Source: Synechococcus sp. SynAce01
GTDB taxonomy: Bacteria; Cyanobacteriota; Cyanobacteriia; PCC-6307; Cyanobiaceae
DNA: 64,000 nt
Direction: 5' to 3'
Assembly: GCF_001885215.1 (NCBI RefSeq)
Contig: NZ_CP018091.1
Span: 2,542,001-2,606,000, forward strand
Made by a program: the position numbers and the translations under genes. Each line of letters opens with the position of its first letter. Position 1 is the stretch's first letter. Below are positions 16,310-26,917 of the stretch, one piece after another. Below the pieces are notes generated by a model. That model saw nothing but the letters and a program-made list of their open reading frames with translations, ran no database searches and was not told the origin of the DNA.

Positions 16310-16973
16310 GAGCATGTCCCTGCGGGTGGTGGTGCCACCCCATCCCCTGATCACCCACTGGCTTACCGTGCTGCGCGATGAAGCCACCCCACCGGCCCTG
16401 TTCGCCAGTGCCATGGCCGAACTGGGCCGCTGGCTCACCTACGAGGCGCTCAGGGATTGGTTGCCCCACCGTCCTGTCACAGTGCAGACTCCCCTGGCCC
16501 CTGCCGAGGGAACCGTGGTGGATGGAACCATCCCTCTGCTGGCGGTACCGATCCTGCGGGCAGGTCTGGGCCTCTGGCAAGGAGCCCAGACAGTGCTTCC
16601 CACCGCCCGGGTGGCCCATGTGGGTCTGGTGCGCGATGAGGTCAGCGGCATCGCCCGCTGCTACCTCGACACACTGCCTTCCAGCATTGGCCCCCAGGTG
16701 GGCGTGCTGGTGTTCGACCCGATGTTGGCCACGGCCGGCAGCTTGATCCAGGTGCTGGAAAAGCTAGAAGCACTCGGTGTGGGCGGCGATCGTCTGCGGG
16801 TGATCACGGCGATTGTGGCCAGCCCCGGCCTCAAGACTCTGGGGGAGCGTTTTCCCCAGCTCACCATCTACAGCGCCTGCATCGACGCCGAGCTCGACGA
16901 CGCCTTTCGGATCGTGCCGGGCCTGGGCGATGCCGGCGACCGCCTCTTCGGTTCCCAGCAGCCCCAGATTTAA
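16308..16973 (+). CDS. upp: Uracil phosphoribosyltransferase
   Basis: A 221-residue pyrimidine salvage enzyme that forms UMP from uracil and PRPP. Motifs in order are [25 protein letters not shown], the loop [13 protein letters not shown], and the PRPP-binding [15 protein letters not shown]. The last corresponds to the usual DPMLATGGS with Ala for one Gly. The C-terminus ([30 protein letters not shown]) is canonical. ATG 16308 or 16314 can start it; both sit inside the start of the divergent pentapeptide gene, so the upp ribosome-binding site lies within that gene's coding strand. aroA follows 25 bp later. Confidence 0.95.
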   Translation: MSMSLRVVVPPHPLITHWLTVLRDEATPPALFASAMAELGRWLTYEALRDWLPHRPVTVQTPLAPAEGTVVDGTIPLLAVPILRAGLGLWQGAQTVLPTARVAHVGLVRDEVSGIARCYLDTLPSSIGPQVGVLVFDPMLATAGSLIQVLEKLEALGVGGDRLRVITAIVASPGLKTLGERFPQLTIYSACIDAELDDAFRIVPGLGDAGDRLFGSQQPQI

Positions 16974-16998
16974 GATCCAGGCCCTTGCCTGTGGCTCT

Positions 16999-18339
16999 AT
17001 GGCCGTTGCCGCCGCCGGAAGCCTTCATGCGGGAGCCCGGGTGCTCGGTGATCGGGGGGCGGCCAGCCTGCGCGGGATCGTGAGGGTACCGGGTGACAAA
17101 TCGATCTCGCACCGTGCCCTGCTGTTCGGGGCGATCGCCATCGGCGAGACCGCGATCGAGGGCCTGCTGCCCGCCGAAGATCCGCTCAGCACGGCGGCTT
17201 GCCTGCGGGCGATGGGGGTGGGCGTGAGCCCGATCGTGGCGGGCCAAACCGTGCGGGTGGAGGGTGTTGGCCTCGATGGCCTGCAGGAGCCGGAGTCTGT
17301 GCTCGATTGCGGTAACTCCGGCACGACGATGCGACTGATGCTGGGCCTGCTGGCGGGCCGCGTTGGCCGCCACTTCGTGCTCGACGGCGATCGCTCGCTG
17401 CGGCGCCGGCCGATGCGACGGGTGGGCCAGCCGCTGGCGCTGATGGGGGCTTCGATTCGTGGCCGCTGCGCCGGCAACCTGGCCCCCCTGGCCATTGAGG
17501 GGCAAGACCTGCATGGGGCTGTGATCGGCACGCCGATCGCCTCGGCCCAGGTGAAGTCGGCGATCCTGCTGGCGGCCCTGACCGCCAGGGGGAACACCAC
17601 CGTGATCGAGCCGGCCCGCTCCCGCGACCACAGCGAGCGGATGTTGCAGGCCTTCGGTGCCGATCTCGCCATCGGCGGCGACTCCGGTCGTCATGTCACG
17701 GTCCATCCCGGCGCCCAGCTCCATGGCCGCCCGGTGGTGGTGCCCGGCGACATCAGCTCGGCGGCCTTCTGGTTGGTGGCCGCCGCGATCACCCCCGGCG
17801 CCGAGATCACGCTGGAGAACGTTGGGCTTAACCCGACGCGGACCGGCATCCTTGACGTGCTTGAGCAGATGGGTGCCTCGATCGAGCGCTTCAACCTGCG
17901 CGAGGTGGCCGGTGAGCCGGTCGGCGATTTGAGGGCGCGCCATGGGCCCCTGCGCCCCTTCACGATCGCTGGCGATCTGATTCCCCGTCTGGTCGATGAG
18001 ATTCCGGTGCTGGCGGTGGCGGCCTGTTGCGCCGAGGGCATCAGCCGTGTCGGTGATGCGGCCGAATTGCGGATCAAGGAAACCGATCGGCTGGCGGTGA
18101 TGGCCCGCCAGCTCCTGGCCATGGGTGCTCGCCTTGAGGAAACCCCTGACGGCCTGACGATCGAGGGCGGTCAAGGTCTGCGTGGCGCCGAGGTTGACAG
18201 TGAGAGCGACCACCGGGTGGCGATGAGCCTGGCGGTGGCGGCTCAGATTGCCGTGGGGTCCACCCTGCTGCAGGGAAGCGAAGCGGCGGCGGTGTCCTAC
18301 CCGGGCTTCTGGGACGATCTGGCTCGGCTGCAGGCCTGA
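16999..18339 (+). CDS. aroA: 3-phosphoshikimate 1-carboxyvinyltransferase (EPSP synthase)
   Basis: A 446-residue enzyme of the shikimate pathway that joins PEP to shikimate-3-phosphate. The substrate-binding motif [12 protein letters not shown] lies near residue 30. [22 protein letters not shown] and the C-terminal [16 protein letters not shown] are all present. The position after NSGTT is Met rather than Ala. That fits a class II-type enzyme, but sensitivity is not claimed from sequence alone. The ATG at 16999 is preceded by a long open frame that overlaps upp and is not used. Confidence 0.97.
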   Translation: MAVAAAGSLHAGARVLGDRGAASLRGIVRVPGDKSISHRALLFGAIAIGETAIEGLLPAEDPLSTAACLRAMGVGVSPIVAGQTVRVEGVGLDGLQEPESVLDCGNSGTTMRLMLGLLAGRVGRHFVLDGDRSLRRRPMRRVGQPLALMGASIRGRCAGNLAPLAIEGQDLHGAVIGTPIASAQVKSAILLAALTARGNTTVIEPARSRDHSERMLQAFGADLAIGGDSGRHVTVHPGAQLHGRPVVVPGDISSAAFWLVAAAITPGAEITLENVGLNPTRTGILDVLEQMGASIERFNLREVAGEPVGDLRARHGPLRPFTIAGDLIPRLVDEIPVLAVAACCAEGISRVGDAAELRIKETDRLAVMARQLLAMGARLEETPDGLTIEGGQGLRGAEVDSESDHRVAMSLAVAAQIAVGSTLLQGSEAAAVSYPGFWDDLARLQA

Positions 18340-18409
18340 TCCGGACTGGCGCCAGGCCGGGGGCGGGGGCGAGGGCCGGTAGATTCCGCCCAGATTTCCC
18401 AGGCTTTCC

Positions 18410-19762
18410 ATGCTCGCCGTTGCTGTTCTGGCTGCCGGAAAGGGCACCCGAATGAAGAGTGATCGGCCGAAGGTGCTGCAGGAGCTGGCCGGGGTCAGCC
18501 TGCTGGAGCGGGTTCTCGGCTGCTGCGAGAGCCTTGCGCCCGATCGCCGCCTGCTGATCCTGGGCCATCAGGCCGAGCGGGTGGAGGCGTCCCTGGCTGG
18601 ATACCCCGGCCTCGAATTTGTGCGCCAACAGCCCCAGAACGGCACGGGCCACGCCGTCCAGCAACTGCTCGGACCACTCAGCGGTTTCAGTGGCGAACTG
18701 CTTGTGCTCAATGGCGATGTGCCCCTGCTCAGGCCTTCCACCCTCGAAGCCCTGCTTGAGCAGCACCGCAGCAACGGGGCCGCCGTCACCCTGCTCACGG
18801 CTCGCCTCGACGACCCCACGGGCTACGGCCGGGTGTTCAGCGACGGCGATGGGCTGCTCAGCGCGATCGTCGAACATCGCGACTGCAACGAGTCGCAACG
18901 CACCAATGACCTGATCAACGGCGGCATCTACTGCTTCAACTGGAGCCGATTGGCGGCGGTACTTCCCGATCTTGAGGCCAACAACGACCAAGGCGAGGTC
19001 TATCTTACCGATACCGTTGCCCTGCTCGATCCAGCCGAGCACCTGGAGGTGGCCGATCCGGGCGAGATCGCCGGCATCAACGACCGGATTCAGCTGGCCC
19101 AGTGTGAGGCGGTGCTGCAGGACCGGCTGCGGCGCCACTGGATGGCCGAAGGCGTGAGCTTTGCCGATCCGGCCAGCTGCAGCCTCAGCGATGGCTGTCG
19201 CTTTGGGCGTGACGTGTTGGTTGAACCGCAGACCCACCTGCGTGGCGATTGCCAAATCGGAGCCGGTTCCCGACTGGGGCCAGGCAGCCTGCTGGAGAAC
19301 GTCCGACTCGGGGACGGCGTTGAGGTGCTCTATTCGGTGCTGCGCGACGCTGTGGTGGCCGATGGCTGTGTGATCGGCCCCTATGCCCAGCTGCGCCCTG
19401 GCGCGGAACTGGGAGCCGACTGCCGGGTGGGCAACTTCGTGGAGATCAAACAGAGCCACCTGGCGGCGGGCTGCAAGGTGAACCACCTCAGCTACATCGG
19501 TGATACCGAGCTCGGAGCGGGGGTCAATGTGGGGGCCGGCACGATCACCGCCAACTACGACGGCGTGCGCAAGCACCGCACCGTGATCGGCGCGGGCAGC
19601 AAGACAGGGGCCAATTCTGTGCTGGTCGCCCCGATCAAGCTGGGATCGAATGTGACGGTGGGAGCAGGCTCCACCCTCACCCGCGACGTACCGGATGGGG
19701 CCCTGGCGCTCAGCCGCACCCCCCAGCGGATCAAAGCCGACTGGCCTGGTCCTGCGGCCTAG
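18410..19762 (+). CDS. glmU: Bifunctional N-acetylglucosamine-1-phosphate uridyltransferase / glucosamine-1-phosphate acetyltransferase
   Basis: A 450-residue enzyme that makes UDP-GlcNAc for peptidoglycan and lipopolysaccharide. The N-terminal pyrophosphorylase domain has [27 protein letters not shown] and NGDVPLL. The C-terminal left-handed beta-helix has hexapeptide repeats ([50 protein letters not shown]). Catalytic His is in KHRTVIG. It runs into murF tail to tail; the stops lie 4 bp apart around a 12-bp palindrome. Confidence 0.97.
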   Translation: MLAVAVLAAGKGTRMKSDRPKVLQELAGVSLLERVLGCCESLAPDRRLLILGHQAERVEASLAGYPGLEFVRQQPQNGTGHAVQQLLGPLSGFSGELLVLNGDVPLLRPSTLEALLEQHRSNGAAVTLLTARLDDPTGYGRVFSDGDGLLSAIVEHRDCNESQRTNDLINGGIYCFNWSRLAAVLPDLEANNDQGEVYLTDTVALLDPAEHLEVADPGEIAGINDRIQLAQCEAVLQDRLRRHWMAEGVSFADPASCSLSDGCRFGRDVLVEPQTHLRGDCQIGAGSRLGPGSLLENVRLGDGVEVLYSVLRDAVVADGCVIGPYAQLRPGAELGADCRVGNFVEIKQSHLAAGCKVNHLSYIGDTELGAGVNVGAGTITANYDGVRKHRTVIGAGSKTGANSVLVAPIKLGSNVTVGAGSTLTRDVPDGALALSRTPQRIKADWPGPAA

Positions 19763-19766
19763 GCCG
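19755..19766. repeat. 12-bp palindrome between convergent glmU and murF
   Basis: CGGCCTAGGCCG is a perfect palindrome that covers the glmU stop codon and ends just before the murF stop. It has no adjacent T-tract, so whether it terminates transcription is uncertain. Confidence 0.4.
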
Positions 19767-21149
19767 TCACGTTGGGAAGTTGGCTTCAAGCAGGGGGATC
19801 AGGCGCTCCAGGGCCACGCCCCGGCTGGCCTTGAGCAACAGTTGATCACCTGGGCTGAGCCATTGCAGCAGCGGGTCGAGGGCCTGCTCGGGCGTGGCCA
19901 CCCGAACCTGCCTGGGAAGGTTGGCTGCACCGCGCTCCATGGCCTCGCCGTCGTCCCCATCATCGACGATCACCAGGCCATCGAGGCCCAGTTCGGCGGC
20001 CAGCGCTCCGATCTCCTGGTGCAGGGCGAGGCTGTGGGCGCCGAGTTCGCGCATCGTTCCCAGCACGGCGAAGCGGCGTCCTCTCTGGCCGGCCAGCAGG
20101 TGCAGGGCGGCCACCACCGCTTCAGGTGAGGCGTTGTAGGTCTCATCGAGCAGGGTGATCCCGGCGATATGCAGGCGCCCGCTGCGCCCGCCTGGCAAGG
20201 ACGGGCTCAGGTGTCGCAGAGCTACCGGAGGAACGCCCAGGTGGTCTGCCACCGCCAGGGCCAGCAGCAGATTGCGGGCGTTGTGCGCCCCCTCCAGCGG
20301 CAGGTCGTAGGTCTCGCCGTTGCAGACCAGGCCTGCCGGGGTGAGGGCACCTGTCCAGTCGGCAGGGGGCAGGGCGGCGGTGCCAGTGGCCTGGGCTGGC
20401 GGGTCACCAGCAAGGGCCACACGCCGCACAGCACCGCTCCACGACTGGGCGAGAGCCTGCTCAAGCAGGGGATCGCCGGCCGGGATCACCACCAGCCCAC
20501 CGGGCCGCATCGCCGCGGTGATTTCGCACTTCGCCCGCGAGATCGCCTCACGGCTGCCCAGCCTGCCGATGTGGGCGCTGCCGATGTTGGTGATCACCAC
20601 CACATCGGGTTCAGCGCAGCGGGAGAGCCGCTCGATTTCACCGAGCCCGCGCATGCCCATCTCCAGCACCACGGCGCGATGCTCCGCCCCAGCTCGCAGC
20701 AGGGTGGCCGGCACTCCCACATCATTGTTCTCGTTGCCGCGGCTGGCCAGCACCGGCCCAAGTGGTTCCAGGGCAGCCCGCAACAGTTCGCGGGTGGTGG
20801 TTTTGCCGGCCGAACCGGTCACCGCCAGCACGGGGATGGCCAGACTCCGCCGCCAGAGGCAGGCCAGCTGCTGGTAGGCCACCAGGGTGTCGTCAACGAC
20901 CCAGGCCAGCAGTCCGGCCGGCAGCTTCTGGAGCTGGCGCCGCTCCACCAGGGCGGCCTGGGCCCCAAGCCGCTGCGCCTCGACCAGGAAGGTGTGGCCA
21001 TCGAAGCGATCCCCCACCAGGGGAACAAAGCAATGGCCGACTGCCAGGCTGCGGCTGTCGGTGCAGACCGGCCCCAGCTCGGCTTCGAGGTTGGGCCGCT
21101 CCACGCCGATCGGAGCACCCCAGAGGCTTTCGAGCTCACCTAGCCGCAT
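19767..21149 (-). CDS. murF: UDP-N-acetylmuramoyl-tripeptide--D-alanyl-D-alanine ligase
   Basis: A 460-residue Mur ligase that adds D-Ala-D-Ala in peptidoglycan precursor synthesis. The N-terminal substrate domain has CTDSRSLAVGHCFVPLVGDRFDGH. The ATP site is TGSAGKTTTRE, followed by NENNDVGVP and VLEMGMRGLGEI. The C-terminal domain has DETYNASPEA, typical of MurF. It is on the strand opposite to glmU. Its start overlaps by 14 bp the preceding gene (21136-21951), which suggests coupling in a glgA-orphan-murF order. Confidence 0.96.
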   Translation of the reverse strand: MRLGELESLWGAPIGVERPNLEAELGPVCTDSRSLAVGHCFVPLVGDRFDGHTFLVEAQRLGAQAALVERRQLQKLPAGLLAWVVDDTLVAYQQLACLWRRSLAIPVLAVTGSAGKTTTRELLRAALEPLGPVLASRGNENNDVGVPATLLRAGAEHRAVVLEMGMRGLGEIERLSRCAEPDVVVITNIGSAHIGRLGSREAISRAKCEITAAMRPGGLVVIPAGDPLLEQALAQSWSGAVRRVALAGDPPAQATGTAALPPADWTGALTPAGLVCNGETYDLPLEGAHNARNLLLALAVADHLGVPPVALRHLSPSLPGGRSGRLHIAGITLLDETYNASPEAVVAALHLLAGQRGRRFAVLGTMRELGAHSLALHQEIGALAAELGLDGLVIVDDGDDGEAMERGAANLPRQVRVATPEQALDPLLQWLSPGDQLLLKASRGVALERLIPLLEANFPT

Positions 21150-21951
21150 CGCTTTCGGTCGTTTCAGGTGTTTCGAGCATGATCATGCCTTGTCCCACAA
21201 GGGCGGTTCGTCCCAGGCTTCGCCCCTCTGGGTCGCCCAGTTCCAGCCTGTCGTAGCCCAGGTCCATGGATCGTTCGAGCCAGAGTTCCGCCCGTTGCCG
21301 GCGCTGCTCGCCAGAGAGGCTGGTGAACCCTTCGTTGAGCGCAAGCTCCAGCCTCCCCGCAGCGGGCCACGGCTTCGCTGTGACGATCAGTCCCTGGGGG
21401 TCGAGATCGGCCAGCAGGGCCAGCAGCGGATCGATCTTCAAGGCAGCTGGGGGCGAGATCAGCGGCTGCGCCGATTGCTCAGCGGTCTGGCCGGTGGTCT
21501 GTTCAGTGGTCTGCTCGGCGTCTGGATTGGTCGGACCCGACGGGTTGATGAGGTCAGATGGGTTGTTCAGGCCGGATCGACGGCTGTCAGAGGGCCCAGC
21601 ATCAGCTTCTGACTCGGCTGCTGCTGCCGTCTGTGGAGCCGGTAGCGGCTGGACCAGAGGCTCGATGGAGCCCCCCGGTCGTGCGATCCGCAGCACCAGC
21701 ACCGTGGCGCACATCAGCAGGAGCAGCACCAACGGCCAGAACCAGGCGGCGAGGCGCCGGGGCCAGAGGCCCGGCATGGCCAGATCACCTTCAGCGTTGC
21801 GCCGCCAGATCTCCTGGGCTTTGAGGCGAAGGCTGGCCCCGACAGCCCGCAAATCCCTGGCCAGCAAGGACCAGGGGTTGCGATAGGGCGCCGGCAGGTC
21901 ACGGCCACTGCGATCCGGACCTCGGTCCATCGTTTGCTCAGCCAGGCCCAC
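21136..21951 (-). CDS. Single-pass membrane orphan protein with low-complexity linker
   Basis: A 271-residue protein. The N-terminal 60 residues are cytoplasmic ([32 protein letters not shown]). One strong membrane helix follows ([21 protein letters not shown], about residues 67-87). A linker of about 80 residues has short degenerate repeats ([33 protein letters not shown]). The C-terminus is a domain of about 90 residues ([47 protein letters not shown]). It resembles conserved picocyanobacterial hypotheticals next to murF. The position suggests an envelope role, which is inference only. It overlaps both glgA and murF by 14 bp. Confidence 0.72.
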   Translation of the reverse strand: MGLAEQTMDRGPDRSGRDLPAPYRNPWSLLARDLRAVGASLRLKAQEIWRRNAEGDLAMPGLWPRRLAAWFWPLVLLLLMCATVLVLRIARPGGSIEPLVQPLPAPQTAAAAESEADAGPSDSRRSGLNNPSDLINPSGPTNPDAEQTTEQTTGQTAEQSAQPLISPPAALKIDPLLALLADLDPQGLIVTAKPWPAAGRLELALNEGFTSLSGEQRRQRAELWLERSMDLGYDRLELGDPEGRSLGRTALVGQGMIMLETPETTESDAAR

Positions 21952-23452
21952 GGCGCAGCAACTGGGCCAGGGGGTTCCTGGCTGGCGGGTTGGTTGCCGG
22001 AGGGCTGCCCAGCAGACTCGGATCGTCGGATTGGCCCCGGGAGAGCTCCTCGATCTCGGCCGCTGACGGGGTTGCTTCTTTCACGCCGCGCACGTCCTTG
22101 TACAGGGCGTCGTAGGCCAGGGCGGAACGCTGCCAGCTGCTGTCGAAGGCCATGGCCCGCTGCTGCAGCTCCTGCCAGCTTTGGGGATGCCGCCAGGCTT
22201 CCCAGGCCCGCACAATCGCGGTGTAGAAATCGATCGGCTCGTAACGATCGAAGCAGAAGCCGGTGCCGCTGTGCCCGGCCGGGGAGTGTGGAGTCACGGT
22301 GTCCACCAGCCCCCCGACGTTGCGGACCACCGGGATGCAGCCGTAGCGCATCGCCAACAGCTGGCTGATTCCGCAGGGTTCAAAGCGGCTGGGCATCAGG
22401 AACACGTCGGCGCCGGCGTAGATCAGCCGCGCCAGCAGGTCGTCGTAGGTGAGGAAGACGGAAAAACGGCCTGGGTGGCGGGAGGCCATCTGCCACAGGC
22501 CCGCTTCGTAGCCGCGATCACCGGTGCCCAGCACGACGATCTGGCTGTCGGTGTAGGCCAGGACGCGCTCCGCCACCTGTAGCAGCAGATCCACGCCCTT
22601 CTGGTCGACCAGGCGGGTGACCATCCCCATCAAGAAGCTGCCGGGATTGGCGCTCAGGCCCATCCGCTCCTGCAGGATCGCCTTGTTGCCCGCCCGGGGG
22701 GCGAGGTTACTGGCCGAAAAACGGGCCGGCAGGGTGCTGTCGCTGGCGGGATCCCAGTCCTTGGTGTCGATGCCGTTGAGGATGCCCCGCAACTTGCCGC
22801 TCAGGAAGTTCAGCAAGCCATCGAGTCCTTCGCCGTAGTCCGGTGTGCGGATCTCCTGGGCATAGGTGGGCGAGACGGCATTGATCCGGTCGGCATAGAT
22901 CAGAGCCACCGCCATGGTGCTGTCCCCCTGCATGTACCAGGGGCACCAGGTCATGCGCTCCAGCTTCCAACGCCAGGGCCCCTGGTATTGCAGGTTGTGG
23001 ATCGTGAAGACGGTGCTGATCTCCGGGTCCTGGTGCATCCAGGCAGGCAACATGCCTGTGTGCCAGTCATGGCAGTGCAGCACCTCTGGCTTCCAGTGGT
23101 TCCAGCAGAATTCGGCGCTGGCGTTGGCGAAGAAGGTGAAGCGCCAATCTTCGTCGTCGCCGCCGTAGATGCGCTCTGGATTGAAGACCGGATGGCCGAC
23201 CAGATAAAGCGGCAAGCCGTGGCTGGGGTGGCGCGTTTCGTAGATCGCAAAGTCGTTGTCCATGGCCCGACCGCGCCAGATGGGCTCTGGCGGGATCGGC
23301 AACTGGCTCCAGAGTTTGCCGTAGCCCGGCAGGATCAACCGGACGTCATGGCCGAGGGCGGCGAGGGCTGGCGGCAGGGCGCCCACCACATCGCCCATGC
23401 CCCCGACCTTGACCATCGGAGCGCACTCGGCGGCGGCGAACAGCACGCGCAT
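21938..23452 (-). CDS. glgA: Glycogen synthase
   Basis: A 504-residue GT5 enzyme that elongates alpha-1,4-glucan from ADP-glucose. The N-terminal ADP-Glc loop is [16 protein letters not shown], where K-V-G-G replaces the common K-T-G-G form, as in other cyanobacterial GlgA proteins. [21 protein letters not shown] and [10 protein letters not shown] follow. The C-terminal half has [25 protein letters not shown] and NVGGLVDTV. The last 40 residues are low in complexity. glgB lies elsewhere in the window (56131). Confidence 0.96.
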   Translation of the reverse strand: MRVLFAAAECAPMVKVGGMGDVVGALPPALAALGHDVRLILPGYGKLWSQLPIPPEPIWRGRAMDNDFAIYETRHPSHGLPLYLVGHPVFNPERIYGGDDEDWRFTFFANASAEFCWNHWKPEVLHCHDWHTGMLPAWMHQDPEISTVFTIHNLQYQGPWRWKLERMTWCPWYMQGDSTMAVALIYADRINAVSPTYAQEIRTPDYGEGLDGLLNFLSGKLRGILNGIDTKDWDPASDSTLPARFSASNLAPRAGNKAILQERMGLSANPGSFLMGMVTRLVDQKGVDLLLQVAERVLAYTDSQIVVLGTGDRGYEAGLWQMASRHPGRFSVFLTYDDLLARLIYAGADVFLMPSRFEPCGISQLLAMRYGCIPVVRNVGGLVDTVTPHSPAGHSGTGFCFDRYEPIDFYTAIVRAWEAWRHPQSWQELQQRAMAFDSSWQRSALAYDALYKDVRGVKEATPSAAEIEELSRGQSDDPSLLGSPPATNPPARNPLAQLLRRGPG

Positions 23453-23512
23453 GGGAGGTTGCTCAGGTGGGCCGAACTCTACGGGGAGCCTTACGCGCAG
23501 CCAGCGGTCTTG

Positions 23513-24115
23513 TCAGGGCAGGACCGTCACCATCGTTCCCACCTCAACCAACTGGAAGAGGTCTTGCACATTCTCATCGAGCAGGCGCACGCAACCGTGG
23601 GACACGGCCTGGCCGACGCTGACCCGCTGGGGGGTTCCATGGAAACCGACGGTGACGCAGCCCTTCACCTCCAGGTGTTGCTGGCCGTTGAAACCACTGC
23701 GTCCCTGGCAATCCCGCAAAAACCCGATCCAGCGGCTGCCCAGGGGGTTGTTCGGTCCCGCCGGTACCACCTGGCCGGTGGCCGGGTGCTCCCACTCAGG
23801 GTTGGCACGCATTTCGATCACCTCAAAGCGACCGAGGGGCGTTTCCCAGCCGGGCATTCCCACGGCCACCGGAAAGCGGCGCAGTTCCCGACCGTTTTCA
23901 AGGACCAACAGCTGGCGCTGGGCGCGGAAGAGCACCAGGGAGCTGGTGGGCGCTGGGCTGGGTAGGGCTGGGCTAGGAGTGAGCGGGCTCGACGGGGCGG
24001 GGCTGGACAAGGTCCATTTCAGTCGGCTGGCAGCTTCTGCAGAAGCCGGTGCAACGACAAGCAAACCGCAGGTGAGCAGGGAGGCGAACCGGGCGGCCAG
24101 CACAGAAACAATCAA
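23513..24115 (-). CDS. Secreted L,D-transpeptidase (YkuD family)
   Basis: A 200-residue protein with a signal peptide (AARFASLLTCGLLVVAPASAEAA) and a Pro/Ser linker (SSPAPSSPLTPSPALPSPAP). The YkuD domain ends in the catalytic motif HGTPQRVSVGQAVSHGCVRL, with His and Cys in SHGCVR. Such enzymes form 3-3 cross-links in peptidoglycan or attach proteins to it. The sequence also has a CQGRSGFNGQQHLEVKGCVT insert with an extra Cys pair. It stands between glgA and menB on the same strand. Confidence 0.9.
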   Translation of the reverse strand: MIVSVLAARFASLLTCGLLVVAPASAEAASRLKWTLSSPAPSSPLTPSPALPSPAPTSSLVLFRAQRQLLVLENGRELRRFPVAVGMPGWETPLGRFEVIEMRANPEWEHPATGQVVPAGPNNPLGSRWIGFLRDCQGRSGFNGQQHLEVKGCVTVGFHGTPQRVSVGQAVSHGCVRLLDENVQDLFQLVEVGTMVTVLP

Positions 24116-24180
24116 ATCCGGTAGGTCTTGAGATTAATCAATCCCTGGTCTCCTGGGAATGTCCACCAGCTGACGTTGCC

Positions 24181-25062
24181 TCAGGGCAGCCAGGCTTGAT
24201 CGGAGAAATCCGGATCCCTTTTTTGCAGAAAGGCATCGCGACCCTCCTGGGCTTCGGCTGTTCGGTAGAAGAGATGGGTGGCCTGACCGGCCAGTTCCTG
24301 CAAGCCCGCCATGCCGTCGGTTTCGGCATTGAAAGCGGCCTTGAGGCAGCGGATCGCCGTTGGGCTCTGGCGCAGCACGTCGCGGGCCCAGCGCACCCCT
24401 TCGGCCTCCAGCTCGGCCAGCGGCACCACCGCGTTAACCAGACCCATGGCCAGCGCCTCCTCGGCGTTGTACTGGCGGCCAAGGAACCAGATCTCCCGGG
24501 CCTTGCGCTGCCCCACCACGCGGGCCAGATAACTCGCCCCGAAGCCGCCGTCGAAGCTGCCCACCCGCGGGCCGCTCTGGCCGAAGACGGCGTTCTCGGC
24601 CGCCAGGCTGAGGTCACAGAGCAGGTGCAGCACCTGGCCGCCACCGATCGCGTAGCCAGCCACCAGGGCAATCACCACCTTCGGCAGTGATCGGATCAAT
24701 CGCTGCAGATCCAGCACGTTGAGGCGGGGCAGGCCGGAGCTATCGAGATAGCCGCCATCGCCGCGCACGCTCTGGTCACCGCCGGAGCAGAAGGCGTAGC
24801 CGCCATCGGCGGCCGGCCCAGCACCGGTGAACAGCACCACACCGATGGCTGGGTTGTCGCGCACGCGCGAGAAAGCGTCGCAGAGCTCCTGAACGGTGCG
24901 GGGGCGGAAGGCGTTGCGCTTGGCCGGGCGGTTGATCGTGATCCGGGCGATGCCGGCCTGCCGGCTCAGCTCAAACAGGATGTCCTCGTAGTCGCCTGCC
25001 GGCAGCCACTCCTCGCACTGGCGACCCGTGCTGGATGGGGCCGGGTTGGGATCGGCGCTCAT
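24181..25062 (-). CDS. menB: 1,4-dihydroxy-2-naphthoyl-CoA synthase
   Basis: A 293-residue crotonase-fold enzyme of the phylloquinone (vitamin K1) pathway. Signatures are [45 protein letters not shown], the oxyanion region [14 protein letters not shown], and [14 protein letters not shown] with its catalytic Asp and Gly. The long open frame upstream to 25305 is out of keeping with MenB; ATG 25062 gives the family length. It lies just downstream of menD on the same strand, with 22 bp between, so both are likely co-transcribed. The product feeds the phylloquinone of photosystem I. Confidence 0.96.
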   Translation of the reverse strand: MSADPNPAPSSTGRQCEEWLPAGDYEDILFELSRQAGIARITINRPAKRNAFRPRTVQELCDAFSRVRDNPAIGVVLFTGAGPAADGGYAFCSGGDQSVRGDGGYLDSSGLPRLNVLDLQRLIRSLPKVVIALVAGYAIGGGQVLHLLCDLSLAAENAVFGQSGPRVGSFDGGFGASYLARVVGQRKAREIWFLGRQYNAEEALAMGLVNAVVPLAELEAEGVRWARDVLRQSPTAIRCLKAAFNAETDGMAGLQELAGQATHLFYRTAEAQEGRDAFLQKRDPDFSDQAWLP

Positions 25063-25084
25063 CGGGCCTGAAGCAAGGTCGCCC

Positions 25085-26857
25085 TCATTCTGTGGCGTGA
25101 CCGCCACTGGCTCGCAACAGTTCTCGCAGCTGGGCATCGGCCCGGCGATCGGTGCGCAGCTCCAGCAGGGCGAGCTGTTCTCCCTCACTCCAGTGCAGGG
25201 CTGCCGCCAGGTCGTCGAGCCGCTCCACCCGCCGGGATGGCACGCCATGGGCCGCCGCCAGGGCCCGGTGATCAAGGCGCTGGGGCATGGCGAACAGGCG
25301 CTCAAAATCGACGGTGCCTGTTTCGGGCTTGGTGCGAATCGGCAATTGCTCGAAGATGCCGCCGCCGCCGTTATCGATCAACACCACGGTGAGTTGCCCC
25401 GTCAACTGCTGACCCCACAACCAGCCGGTGCTGTCATGCAGCAAGGCCAGGTCGCCACAGACCAAGACCAGTTGTCCCAGGCTCTCGGCCAGTCCAGCCG
25501 CCAGCGACAGGGTGCCGTCGATGCCGGAGGCGCCGCGGAAGCCATAGAAGGGCCGGGCTGGGCCCCTTGGATCGGCAAAGCTCTCCCAGTCGCGCACGGG
25601 GCTGCTGCTGGCCAGCATCACCGGCCGATCGGCCGGCAGCAGCAGGCTCAGGGCCCGGGCCAGGGCTGGTTCGCTCGGCGCTCCGCTGGCCGGCAGGTTG
25701 TGATCAAGCAGCGCCTGGCAGGTGGCCTCCCGCTGCCGCCAGCGCTGCTGCAGGGCCGTGCTGGCTGGGGCGGGCTGCCCTCGCCAGATGGCGTCGCTCT
25801 GGCTCTGGCACCAGTGGGCCAAGCCCAGTCCATCGCTTGATGTCGCCGTTCCCAGCGGATCCTGGTTGCGGGGATCGGCTTCGCAGATCAGCAGCTGATG
25901 GCCCCCCAAGCCAGCCAACCACTGCTGAAGGCGCCTGCTGGAGGGCGTGGGACCGAGGCGCAGCACCTGGGCGGCCGCCAGTTCTAACGGCGCCGCCTCC
26001 AGCAACAGGTCGTAGCCCGCGAAGCAGACCAGATCCGATTGGCCCCGCAGCCCGGAGAGCCCGTCAGCCAGCAGGGGCCAGCCACTGCGCTGCTGCCAGT
26101 GGCGCAGGGCGGCAAGGAACGCCGGCCAATCAGCCGGCGTTCCGCGCCACGGTCCGGCCACGATTAGTCCAGGTTGATCGGGATCCAGGCCGGACAGCGC
26201 CGAATCCAGGCCCGTTAGCGCGCCATCCGGCCTGGCCACGACTTCTGCCGAGGAAGCAGCTGGCAGCCAGAGGGCGGCCAGGCGCTGCAGGGTGCCGGCG
26301 TCGGCGTGCAGGGGTTCTTCGAACGGAAGGTTGAGATGGACCGGTCCGGCTGGATAGCCCAGGGCGGATCGCCAGGCACGCTCGGCCATCGCTTCGAGGG
26401 CTGCCGCTCCCATGGCCGCCAGGCCGGTGGCCTCGGCTTCGCCGACCCAGCGACAGCTGGGCCGCAGGAAGTCTTCCTGGTTGACGGTCTGGTTGGCGCC
26501 GCATCCCTTGCGGTGAGCGGGTCGGTCGGCGCTCAGAAGCAACAGAGGGATCGCGCCGTGGTCAGCTTCCACCACCGCTGGCAGCAGGTTGGCGACGGCG
26601 GTGCCCGACGTGGTGATCACGGCCGCTGGGACTCCATCGGCCCGGCTCAGCCCGAGTGCGAAGAAGGCGGCGGAGCGTTCATCGATGCCGGTCTGCAGGC
26701 TCAGGCGCGGACCCGCCAGCATCCCGGCCGCCACAGCCAGGGCTGCAGACCGGCTGCCGGGACAGAGCACCAGGCGCCGCAGTCCAAGCCGCTGCAGGCC
26801 TTGCAGCAGGATCAGAGAAGCCTCAAGGTTCCCGGCTGCGCTCACCCTGGCCCGCAC
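25085..26857 (-). CDS. menD: 2-succinyl-5-enolpyruvyl-6-hydroxy-3-cyclohexene-1-carboxylate synthase
   Basis: A 590-residue thiamine-diphosphate enzyme of the phylloquinone pathway. Family motifs are [67 protein letters not shown] and [19 protein letters not shown]. The ThDP-binding region is [12 protein letters not shown]...[16 protein letters not shown]. The start is GTG at 26857; no ATG is in frame before the conserved N-terminus. It is divergent from lepB, with 60 bp between the starts. Confidence 0.96.
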   Translation of the reverse strand: MRARVSAAGNLEASLILLQGLQRLGLRRLVLCPGSRSAALAVAAGMLAGPRLSLQTGIDERSAAFFALGLSRADGVPAAVITTSGTAVANLLPAVVEADHGAIPLLLLSADRPAHRKGCGANQTVNQEDFLRPSCRWVGEAEATGLAAMGAAALEAMAERAWRSALGYPAGPVHLNLPFEEPLHADAGTLQRLAALWLPAASSAEVVARPDGALTGLDSALSGLDPDQPGLIVAGPWRGTPADWPAFLAALRHWQQRSGWPLLADGLSGLRGQSDLVCFAGYDLLLEAAPLELAAAQVLRLGPTPSSRRLQQWLAGLGGHQLLICEADPRNQDPLGTATSSDGLGLAHWCQSQSDAIWRGQPAPASTALQQRWRQREATCQALLDHNLPASGAPSEPALARALSLLLPADRPVMLASSSPVRDWESFADPRGPARPFYGFRGASGIDGTLSLAAGLAESLGQLVLVCGDLALLHDSTGWLWGQQLTGQLTVVLIDNGGGGIFEQLPIRTKPETGTVDFERLFAMPQRLDHRALAAAHGVPSRRVERLDDLAAALHWSEGEQLALLELRTDRRADAQLRELLRASGGHATE

Positions 26858-26917
26858 CTGTTCAGGATGGGGTGATCATGCCCACTTGCGGGGCTTTCCT
26901 CCGGTTCGGACCCTGAA

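Noticed and set aside
16861-18447. Long minus-strand reading frame antisense to aroA, His/Arg/Gln-rich
   Set aside because: Composition is that of a reverse-strand shadow of a GC-rich gene; aroA on the plus strand is certain and no family resemblance is seen in the antisense frame.
18074-19789. Minus-strand frame of over 500 codons antisense to glmU
   Set aside because: Shadow frame; glmU motifs on the plus strand are unambiguous.
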